From: Anniella stebbinsi | Lineage: Eukaryota; Chordata; Lepidosauria; Squamata; Anniellidae | Length of the DNA stretch: 64,000 bases | Reading direction: 5' to 3' | NCBI GenBank assembly: GCA_029215795.1 | Contig: JARDYH010000002.1 | Location: forward strand, 111,357,001-111,421,000 | Shown here: positions 55,964 through 64,000 of the stretch, piece after piece | How positions within the stretch are numbered: the stretch's first letter is position 1 | Layout of the letters: each line of letters begins with the position of its first letter | Notes under the pieces: model-generated | The model's database searches: none | What the model was told of the DNA's origin: nothing | What the model saw: only the letters and a program-made list of their open reading frames with translations | Translations under genes and position numbers: made by a program

Positions 55964-56479
55964 CATTTAAGTTGAAATTGCAGGCCAAGTTCAGAAAGTC
56001 CACATTGCTAGTTTTGGGCTTGTGATTTTAAAAATATTTGTGCTTTTTGTTAGCATTTAGCCTATAAAGTATTTACATGTTTATGTTTGAGGAATATACA
56101 TAATGATACACTCAATAACTACAGTAAATTTGCTTTAGAATCTATGTTGGAGATCATTTTACATTATGAATCCCAGAGGTGTAGTTACGTTAATCCCTGC
56201 AGCAAAAATAACTAAGAACCCCTCATAGCACCCTGACGTTTCTTATGGCAAGGTCTCTAAAAACTACAGTGTTAAAATGTTTACAGCTTAACTTTAAGTA
56301 TTACCTTAAGTAGGTCATAGTTTAATGTTTCTTTAAGCCACTTCCTGCAACCATCCAACTGATTTTTTTTTTTTTGTAAGATGCTATATTTAGCCTATGG
56401 GTTAAATATACCCTGTTTCGCTTGGGCTATAGATGCTGCTGCTATACTCTCTTGGCAAGTGCTTCAAGGCAAAATACTC

Positions 56480-56665
56480 TGGTTTTCAGATCTTGTTAGA
56501 TTACTATAATGGGGCTGCATCTCAAAACTATATGGAAATTTCAGTTAGTGCAAAATAGGGTGAATAAATTGTTACTCACAGTTCTGCACTGGCTGACAGT
56601 CTGTTTCTGAGCCCAATTCAAAGTGCTGGTTTTAACATTTAAAGCCCTAAATAGCACGGGCACAA
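56480..56665 (+). mobile_element. L2-type LINE scrap
   Basis: GGAAATTTCAGTTAGTGCAA, TTCTGCACTGGCTGACAGTC, TTCAAAGTGCTGGTTTTAAC and AAAGCCCTAAATAG follow the KLQLVQ...LHWL...FKVLVLTFKAL order. It lies 180 bp before RNF170 coding exon 5. Confidence 0.65.
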
Positions 56666-56846
56666 ATTCCTTAGGGCGCAATCCTATCCATCTGAGACCT
56701 TGGATTTTGTTCTTATGTTTAAGTACATCATTAGTTGACTATTTTTTTAAAATAATGTATGAAATCTTCTAACTTTTTAAATGTATTGTATCAAGGAGAA
56801 AAACTCTAAATGCAAGTGTTCATGACTGATTTTCTATTGTATTCAG

Positions 56847-56951
56847 GTAACATTATTTTTACCACTCTTCAATGAGGGGCAAGAGGATGCAGCGCAGGTA
56901 CTTCAAGATGTCAGTGATTACAACAGGAGATTCTCAGGACAGCCAAGATCG
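56847..56951 (+). CDS. RNF170: RNF170 coding exon 5 (cytosolic linker)
   Basis: A 105-nt exon, phase 0 on both sides, between acceptor ATTCAG and donor GTATGT. It encodes residues 133-167, from VTLFLPLFNE to DYNRRFSGQPRS. The DYNRRFSGQPRS end is conserved in the family. The variable middle (GQEDAAQVLQ) differs most from mammals. It connects the RING to the C-terminal membrane region. Confidence 0.95.
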
Positions 56952-57363
56952 GTATGTGTGAGGATAGAGTCAGTAGAATGAGCATAGCCAACCAAATTTG
57001 TGTACCTCTGAATAAGACAAAGAATACACCTTGTGGATGAGATGAATGTGAGTGTATGATTCAGGAATAAAATGCAGGATGTACTTGAGAAGTAGAAGTC
57101 TAGTATAAGCTCTCTTTTAGAGATTCAGCCTTTCTGCAATTCCAGCAACACGGTGCTCTCATCCCACAGTATCCGTCCATGAAGCTAAAATATATTTAAC
57201 CCTGTCTTATCCACTTGTACCCTTAATGCTGGCTTTATGGATCAGAGGAGAGGCAAATAACTGCAGATTTCCTTGATCTTTTCATAACTTTTCATAATTT
57301 ATCATGCAAATGACTTTTCACAATACGAAGCAAGTGTACTCAGAAAAGAGTTTATGTAATATA

Positions 57364-57984
57364 GTACTGTATTTCATCGATTCTAAGACGCACTTTTTCT
57401 CCCATATTTACATCTATAAAAATGAGGTGCGTCTTAGAATCGATGGTGTCTTGCAATCGCAGGATTTCTCCAGCGTTTTACAGAAGGCACTAGGGATCTG
57501 CGTGCCTCCCCTGCGACTCGCCTTAGCGGGTCCCGAGGGACCCCACAAGGCCGGTCAGAAGTCCCCCCTCCCCCTTTACCTTGATTGCTGCTGCCTTGAC
57601 CTGGGAAGGTTTCAGTACTCGCGAGATCTCGGCCTCCTTCCCAGTACTGAAGCCTTCCCAGGCCGAGGCAGCAGCCATCAAGGTAAGGGGGGTGGGGGGA
57701 CTTGCAGGGCCCTAACCCTCCCCCCTCCCCTCCATTGCCGTCGCCCATCCTCGCTGCCGCCGCCGCTCCGCACCGCTGGCAACGCTCGCCTCGTTACTGG
57801 GAACGACGCCTTGCCAGGCCGAAGCGAGCGCTGGCAGTGGCGTAGGGCAGCAGCGGCGGCAGCAAGGACGGTGCTGAAATTAAGGTGCATCTTAGAATCG
57901 CCGCAAACTTTTTCCCTGTTGGTGGCCCTGAAATTTAGGTGCATCTTACAATCGATGGTGTCTTACATTCGGTGAAATACAGTA
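57364..57984. mobile_element. GC-rich MITE with repeated subterminal motif
   Basis: The termini TACTGTATTTCATCGATTC and GGTGAAATACAGTA are inverted. The motif GTGCGTCTTAGAATCGATGG (and GTGCATCTTAGAATCG, GTGCATCTTACAATCGATGG) occurs at about 57427, 57883 and 57940, with its complement at 57377. The interior is CpG-rich with a large inverted repeat: CCTTGATTGCTGCTGCC...GGTTTCAGTACTCG (57580-57622) against CAGTACTGAAGCCTTCCC...GGCAGCAGCCATCAAGG (57640-57685). TA flanks suggest a Tc1/mariner- or pogo-like origin (inference). No transposase. Confidence 0.7.
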
Positions 57985-58300
57985 GTTAACAGGGTGATCT
58001 CTGGTCCAAATCTCACCTCCACCCTGAACTCATTTGGTAACCTTTGGCAAGCCACTCTCATACTTTCCTCTTCTGTAATAGATGAAATTGTTGTCAAGCG
58101 TGTGGCCACCACCACAAAATGGCTGGTGTCTGGGCCTTCCTACTCAAAAAGGACAAGTAAAGTCCCCAAGAAACAGAATATAAGACAGATGTTGGGTTTG
58201 AGCCTCAAACGGCAGAGCCCATGCTTGCCCTCGCAAAATACCAACTTCACCAAAGAAAAGTAATGATGCTATCAGAAACCCCACTTCCCAAAAAGCAAAA

Positions 58301-58590
58301 AGGCAAAACTATCCCCAAACCAAAAATATAGGCAAAACTCCCTTCCCCCACCCAACTAAACACACAGGCATATCTGCCCTTCTCATCCAAAAAACAAAAA
58401 CAGGCAAATCTACCCATCCCCAAAACTCAGAGAGGCAAGCTGCTGCCCTCCAACCAAACAGAAAGGCGTAGCTACCCCTCCCCCCCAAAAGCAACCTGAT
58501 AGGCACAACTACCCACCCCAGACTAAATCTAACCAGGCACACACACCCCACCCAAAACCCCAAAGAGTGCTACACAGGCAAAAACATCCC
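58301..58590. repeat. Degenerate ~34-bp tandem repeat
   Basis: AGGCAAAACTAYCC-like starts occur at 58301, 58330, 58366, 58402, 58433, 58464, 58501, 58535 and 58576, spaced 29-41 bp (mean about 34). Each is followed by a C-rich then A-rich stretch. Nine diverged units. The minus strand carries a repetitive Trp/Gly/Val-rich open frame (58309-58563) that is just the repeat read through. Confidence 0.7.
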
Positions 58591-59337
58591 TGCTGTTCTC
58601 TCCCTGCCTCCCGCCCCCCACAGCAGCCCCTAAACTTACCAGGCAGCAGGAACTCCTTTCTTACTTAAAAAGACAGTTCTAGCTAGCTTGCTGGGCTCAC
58701 ACCAAAGGGGATAATTGCCCTGCAGCTGCCCTGCCTTCTTTTCTTTTCCCCACCAAAGAATACTCTGGACTCATGTGGGGCTCAGGTATATGCTGTGGGG
58801 AGGAAGTGGACAGGGAAGCTGAAAGCTGGAGTTCTGCTTTGCAGCCACCAAAGAAAACAAGCTGTTTTAAAATTCTTTTCTTTTCTTTTTTTAATTTGGA
58901 GGGGTTGCAGAGCTTGGCAGGTGCCATATCTGCACTGTCCCAGGTGCTAACTCCAGTTCTAAGGATGGTTGAGATAATATAAATGAGGCACTTTGAGCAT
59001 TTGGGAATAAAGCTATAAATATTGTTTTGGATTGAAGTATAAAACCTTGAAATAGATTTTATTGTTCCCATATGCTTGTTTAACCTTGTACTTCTGCTGT
59101 AAAAAGTTTCTCATGTAGGATGTTTTTCCAGTTCAGGTTTCATATAGCTCTCCAAGGGGAAGATACTAGGGAAAGGAGGTCATGAACACACTGAGCTGGA
59201 GTTACAATACCCATGTTATTTCTCCAAGTTTGCAAGTTTTGTTTGCATGCTTGTGGTATTTCAGTTAAAAGCCCATGTTATAAATTGTGTAGCATGTGTA
59301 ACATAAACCCAAAGTTGATTTTGTACATTTTGTTTAG

Positions 59338-59607
59338 ATTATGGAACGGATTATGGATTTGCCCACATTACTGCGCCATGCGTTCAGAGAAATGTTTTCC
59401 GTTGGAGGCCTCTTTTGGATGTTCCGCATCAGAATATTCCTCTGTCTGCTGGGAGCTTTGTTGTATCTTGCATCACCTCTGGATATTCTACCTGAAGACC
59501 TGTTTGGAATTGTGGGATTTTTAGATGATTTCTTTGTGGTCTTTCTGCTACTCATATATATATCTATCATGTACCGAGAGGTTGTAACACAAAGACTGAA
59601 CAGATGA
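59338..59607 (+). CDS. RNF170: RNF170 last coding exon (DUF1232-like, TM2-TM3)
   Basis: Acceptor TGTTTAG ends at 59337 and the stop TGA is at 59605-59607. It encodes residues 168-256, from [19 protein letters not shown] to [12 protein letters not shown]. Two hydrophobic spans flank the DUF1232-type [12 protein letters not shown] turn: about 200-220 ([16 protein letters not shown]) and about 224-243 ([17 protein letters not shown]). This gives a three-span topology. The region is very close to human RNF170, so the exon is secure. Confidence 0.97.
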   Translation: MMERIMDLPTLLRHAFREMFSVGGLFWMFRIRIFLCLLGALLYLASPLDILPEDLFGIVGFLDDFFVVFLLLIYISIMYREVVTQRLNR

Positions 59608-60940
59608 AAGCAAGTGTCAATGACCAATCTTCAGAAGCATTAAGGGGGATGCTTAACTAATTGAGCCAATATGAAGAATAGCATCATGACACACTTTCAG
59701 TTTCTACTATTAAATCATTTCTAGCCAAACATTTTATTCAAGCATGAGGAATTGAAATCATGGTGATTAGTGAACTGGAATTTCAGTGTGTGTTATATAA
59801 AAGATTTAATTGAAGATGTAATACATGCTTACATATGTTTACAACAGATAAGTAATTGTATATCATTCAAGGTACCACCAGTTATAAAAGGGAATTTCCT
59901 TGGGAATGCTTTACAACAACAACAACAACAGGTATTTGAATTAGCTGGTTACGTACTTAAGGCACTGTTCAATGTAAAATTTCATATTTGGTGTATAATT
60001 TCAAATTTGGTGTATAATTTGGTGCTCAATATCTCACTATGGGCGGGGGTGGGTAAAATAGGTTAGCATCTCTGCCTGTTCAAGGTTTGCCCAAGCAATA
60101 TGGTTGTCAAAATAAGCTTGGACTGCAACATAATATTGCATAAAGACAGTAAATACAGTATTGTTTCAGCTGCAAGTATGTGCAATTACATGTGGATTTT
60201 TTCCCATGGAACTTTTGTGCTATGGAATGTGTATCATCCATTGGGGAGAGAATTCTTGAACACTGTGCACACTCTGATAGTGTGTGTTAACATTTTGCAT
60301 TGCCAGCTTAAACTTGTTTTGGGTAAAGCAGATAATAGCCCATCTCAAGTTAGCGAAGGGCTAGCATGGAGTAATATTAGGCAAAAATTTGAACTTAAAC
60401 TACAACTGGTCTCCCTCATGTGAAATACTAAGTATCAACTATAGTTGGTAGAACAACTAGCTGAAATCTAAAAGTGAATTTTGTAGTGAATATACTTGAA
60501 AGAACATCTGGTAATGGGGACCACAAATATCTGGTGTATAATCTTCCTTCAGAAAAGCTTATGCATGCTTGTTTAGGAGTAAGCCACACTGAACTCAGTG
60601 GGACTTGCTTCTGAGTAAGCATGCATAGGATCAGGCTGCATGTCTCTTAAGTTTATACCACGTGGTGGTCTTGAAATACTATGAAACACCATGTATGAGC
60701 CATTTAGCCTGTTCAGATTTGAATGGTTCTTGAGGGAGGAGAGAACAGCTGCTTTGAAAGCACCGCTTATGCCTGCATTTCAGATTGCAATTGGGCATGC
60801 ACTGACCTGCCTCCCCGCCCATGACGTACAAAGAATTTGACACTGCTGCACTGAGTAACCCAAGAGAGATATAGGGATGTTTAGATATAGAAGGTTGCTA
60901 TATAAAAGGCTTACGAAACATACAGGCAAAATAAATAGAA
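59608..60940 (+). other. RNF170: RNF170 3' UTR and candidate poly(A) signals
   Basis: AT-rich noncoding sequence follows the stop. ATTAAA at 59709-59714 would give a very short UTR. The first AATAAA is at 60930-60935 and would give about 1.3 kb. Inside lie a CAA run (about 59917-59931), a 20-bp direct duplication near 59985-60020, and a fragment of a 'TAAGCATGCATAGGAT'-type MITE (about 60548-60636). Which signal is used cannot be told from sequence. Confidence 0.45.
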
Positions 60941-63900
60941 TAGATGTGGGGACTTGATATCAGTGCTCATGCACTCCTCCTCATCCCTTAACCAATTATG
61001 AAGTCACTATTTGGGTCTTGATGTTTAGCCAACGCCTGTCTCGAATAATCACAGGGCAGAGAATGAGAGCATGGAGGCTTCTTAAGAGATAGCTTTGAGG
61101 TCCTGTGGAACAGACTGTGGATCCTCATGTTCCCTTTCCCTCTTCCTCACTGGTATGAATTCTATAGCAGTTTTAACCATAATGAAGGATTAAACTAGCA
61201 CTGATCTTGTGTGGTTAATATTAATCAGGGTTTTATCCCAACCACCTTCAAACCATGGTTTTGAACGGTGTCTTGATCACAAAAACTGATTAGTATTAAC
61301 CATGGGTAAAGACTATGCCAATGCAACCCTTAACCATGGTTAACTGTGGGACACGTTCATGCCAGGAGAAGGGAGTGTATGCTGCTGCAATCTGCCAATT
61401 GCATAACTATGGTTAAGGGAGAGAGAGTATTATATGCACTGGTCCTTTAGTGCTTGCTTTCTTAAATTTTAAAAAAAATGCAGCAAGCCCTTCAATTGGA
61501 TGAAATCATTGCCAAAGAAAACTTATGTCCCATTTACTAACAATACTTTTTTCTATTCAACTCTACTTGAACATATTTAATCCTCTTCTTTATACACTCC
61601 AGACAAGAACCTATTTGAGATCCTCTTGTCATCCAGTTCTACGCAGGGATTCTGAGTGCCAATGTAGATATATGAATATGTTCGAACGTTCATGTCAAGT
61701 GCATTTGAATAATAATTTTTGTAAAGTGTGTGTGTGTGTGCCTGTCCTTTGTTTAAGGTCTTGCGTATGTACAAGACCAAAGTTCTTGTACATATCACTG
61801 ATTTCATTGTCAGAAATGTTAACTATTTCTATACACTTAACTTTAAATCTCCAAAATCATGGCTGGAAAAATAGTTTGAATGTACTATCTGAGGCTTACA
61901 ATTGTTCTATCCAGATTTGATCTGAATGTCTAAAAAAGGGGGATAGGGAGACAAATAATTTAAAAAGAGGAAAAAAAACTGAACTGCTTACTAAGCCTTT
62001 TAGGCTGCCTCTCTTTTAAACTTTCTGCTCATTTTGTCTTGTCATAACTAGTACATAGTAGTGATTTGTTGGCTACCTCAGGTAAAATGCCAACTTGATT
62101 CTCAATTTATTCTTACTTGATATTTAGCCAGCCCAAATCCTGCCTAAGGGGCAGCATTGTATATTGTGAAGCATGGAATCTCAATCACATATACATGTAT
62201 GTTTCAGCCTCTGATATTCTACCAAAACCTCCCTGGTACATTGGAAATGCCTACACAATAGAAGAGATGAGGTCAAATCCTGGTTCATATTGCCTTCTAT
62301 ATTTTCTGGTGGCTGAATATTCTTATGCAGATATAAAACGTTGCTTTGAGCAAAACAGATTTTAGCTGACTACAGTAGAGTTCTTTAGTAGCCTTACTTG
62401 GTAACGGCACTTATACTTTTTTGTTGTTATTTGGGTCTCACCTACATCATCAGCATAGATCCTCTTAAATAACCTTAGAATGTCTCCCAATTGGTATGTG
62501 CTTTCATTATGTCTGCTATTGATGATCTGAGAAGTGGGCTCAATCGACACTTCGTCTTGTTTTCTATTTCCAGGAACTTTTGTAAGAATTCTTGCACCTC
62601 ATGGAAAGAAGATATGCTCCCTTGTTCCCAGCTCTTGTGCTACGATTACATATACACACTCCATTATTGGAGACTTTTGCCTTTTTAGGACACACATTCT
62701 CCCCACTGTCCCCAAGCTGAACTTGTACTTGCATACTTATTCGATAGACACATTGCTTATTCCTTCTGCTCATGTTTAGCTTTAATTAGTGCTTAATTAA
62801 ATCATAGCTACATATTTCTTTTTTAAAACCAGATGAGTCGGCTTTTTAAATCTGGAAACACTCATATAATCATCGTATAATCTCAGATGAATACTATTGC
62901 TTCCAACATGGAGCTGTGGATGGTAATAGCTGAATTTGATTACCAATGTTACAAGTCTATGTTGTGCTATAGGTTCTTTTAGATCCAGAAGGAAATTCCC
63001 CTCCTAGACACTGATCGATAGTGTTTGATATGAGACATGAATAAGCTGATTTTGTCTATATTGCCTATATATTATTGTACTTATTTCTTATATATATTAA
63101 TATACACCTTAGCATGAGGGCAGCTATTTCATTCATTCCCAATAGTAATTAAGGTCCATTAAATGAGTTGAAAACTTTTCCCCAATCACCAGCTACAGTA
63201 TTACTATCATGTAAGATAGCTTTTCCATTATATTTCAAGTTATTTCTCATTCAGATGTATTTTCCAGTATTAACTTTTAAACTTTTATGGACCGGAAATC
63301 CTAGTTTGTGAATCAATTCCACCCCCCAAAAATAACGGGATTAAACTAATAAGGGGTTTAGGGTTAGCAGCTGTCCTTTCTGGAAAGAGAAAATATTCCG
63401 AAGAGAACGTGTCTTTTTTTCTCCTATTTTCCCAATAATTGATGTTCAGTATAATCATCCAGATATTAATGATTATATAATGCTTTCTAGTGCTCACACA
63501 ATATCTTAAACCAACCTTGCCATCTGCTGCTCTCTTTATTACAAGTGCTACATATGAATTGTTCTAATTGTTGGCTGTCGTATGAGGAAGAATTAGGCTG
63601 CAATCCTATACACACTTACCTCTGAATAGGTTTAATTGTAAATAATGAGACTTACTTTTGAGTACACATGTATAGTACTGAACTATTAATGACAGACGCT
63701 GGTGAAAAACGGTTGTCAGAGGTCTAGGGGCCTGTTGGCTGCATGCTGCTATAGATGTTTTTACACAAAAATATAAGATAGCTCTTGTTTTTACTGATAA
63801 TAGACATGATTAAAATAAAATAAATATTCTCTGTCAATTCACTTCTCTCTGTATTTTGTAACACTATCTTATGTTCCCAGACACATTTAGAAACATGAAG

Positions 63901-64000
63901 CTCTTGCATTTACAATATAGTTAGGACACTTTCCTTTTAAAACAAATTCTCCAGAGGAAATTTGGACAGTAGCTTAATAAAAGAGCAGGTCTTGTTGAAT
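60941..64000. other. Downstream flank with no gene recognised
   Basis: AT-rich sequence with no CpG island and no exon I can name. Short open frames here show no family motif. Contents are an AACCATGGTT-containing foldback (about 61190-61410), a short GT run (61727-61741), and a MITE fragment (about 63595-63680). THAP1, next to RNF170 in mammals, is not seen. The AATAAA at 63976 could end a longer RNF170 transcript. Confidence 0.6.
61190..61410. repeat. AACCATGGTT-containing foldback
   Basis: TGGTTAATATTAATCAGGGT against CTGATTAGTATTAACCATGG, with CTTCAAACCATGGTTTTGAA and TTAACCATGGTTAA as internal palindromes. Probably a short palindromic DNA repeat like F1/F2. Confidence 0.5.

Larger units (their letters stand above)
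19000..60940 (+). other. RNF170: RNF170 gene (complete coding region)
   Basis: RNF170 is an ER-membrane RING-type E3 ubiquitin ligase. With the erlin1/2 complex it ubiquitinates activated IP3 receptors for ER-associated degradation. Six plus-strand coding exons give 771 nt (256 residues plus stop; human is 258 as recalled). Phases match at every junction. Order: lumenal N-terminus, TM1 (about residues 25-45), C3HC4 RING (residues 87-129), cytosolic linker, then a C-terminal DUF1232-like region with two TM segments (about 200-243). A noncoding exon 1 is inferred in the CpG island, which makes intron 1 about 24 kb. The 3' limit is uncertain. Confidence 0.93.

Noticed and set aside
57304..57975. 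223-residue open frame on the plus strand
   Set aside because: It is read-through of the CpG-rich MITE at 57364-57984. There is no domain, and both strands are equally open.
58309..58563. 84-residue Trp/Gly/Val-rich minus-strand frame
   Set aside because: It is the translation of a degenerate tandem repeat.
62117..62365. 82-residue plus-strand frame considered as a THAP1 or other exon
   Set aside because: It lacks the C2CH THAP motif, has no flanking CpG island, and resembles nothing I know.
1..64000. CRISPR arrays, bacterial operons, or integrated viral genomes
   Set aside because: No regularly spaced identical direct repeats with unique spacers. No prokaryotic gene density. No recognisable retroviral gag-pol-env or LTR pair was noticed.

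Overview
This window is vertebrate nuclear DNA, very probably from a squamate reptile (most likely a lizard). Intron-split genes carry canonical GT-AG junctions. Most of the intronic space is filled with repeats typical of squamates: tRNA-Ala-headed SINEs, L2/CR1-type LINE 3' ends, a degenerate L1, and many short palindromic DNA transposons. The species call rests on repeat recognition from memory and was not searched.

Two conserved genes are present, head to head. The 5' part of HOOK3 (dynein/dynactin cargo adaptor) is on the minus strand, with coding exon 1 at 18677-18733 and coding exon 2 at 10801-10886. Later exons lie beyond the left edge. RNF170 (ER-membrane RING ubiquitin ligase for IP3 receptors) is on the plus strand. 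Its complete 256-residue coding region is split over six exons: 43398-43534, 49762-49837, 52593-52701, 55498-55571, 56847-56951 and 59338-59607. The two genes diverge from one CpG island at about 18.6-19.25 kb. This is the same head-to-head order I recall for mammalian HOOK3/RNF170. I see no third host gene. THAP1, the next gene in mammals, is not visible before 64000.

Layout: 1-10.8 kb is HOOK3 intron 2, with two opposed L2-type LINE copies at 7.8-10.3 kb. HOOK3 intron 1 (10.9-18.7 kb) holds two inverted copies of one MITE and a SINE. The promoter island follows. RNF170 intron 1 (19.1-43.4 kb) is the most repeat-rich part. It contains a family of elements sharing terminal inverted repeats near GGCTCAATTCGGACGACAC, including a 1.76-kb GC-rich 'chain of hairpins' at 23957-25719. 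It also holds a broken transposon-like protein gene at 32.9-35.5 kb. A roughly 5-kb antisense L1 lies between RNF170 coding exons 1 and 2. An antisense LINE lies before exon 5. A GC-rich MITE and a degenerate ~34-bp tandem repeat lie before the last exon. The final ~4.4 kb is 3' UTR or flank with no recognised gene.

The best candidates for something undescribed are three. The first is the family of palindrome-rich elements with shared ends but different interiors (about 220 bp to 1.76 kb); nested insertions suggest a 3-bp target duplication. The second is its hairpin-chain member. The third is the pseudogene of a TTHEEAD / DDxDVF-motif protein family in a squamate intron.
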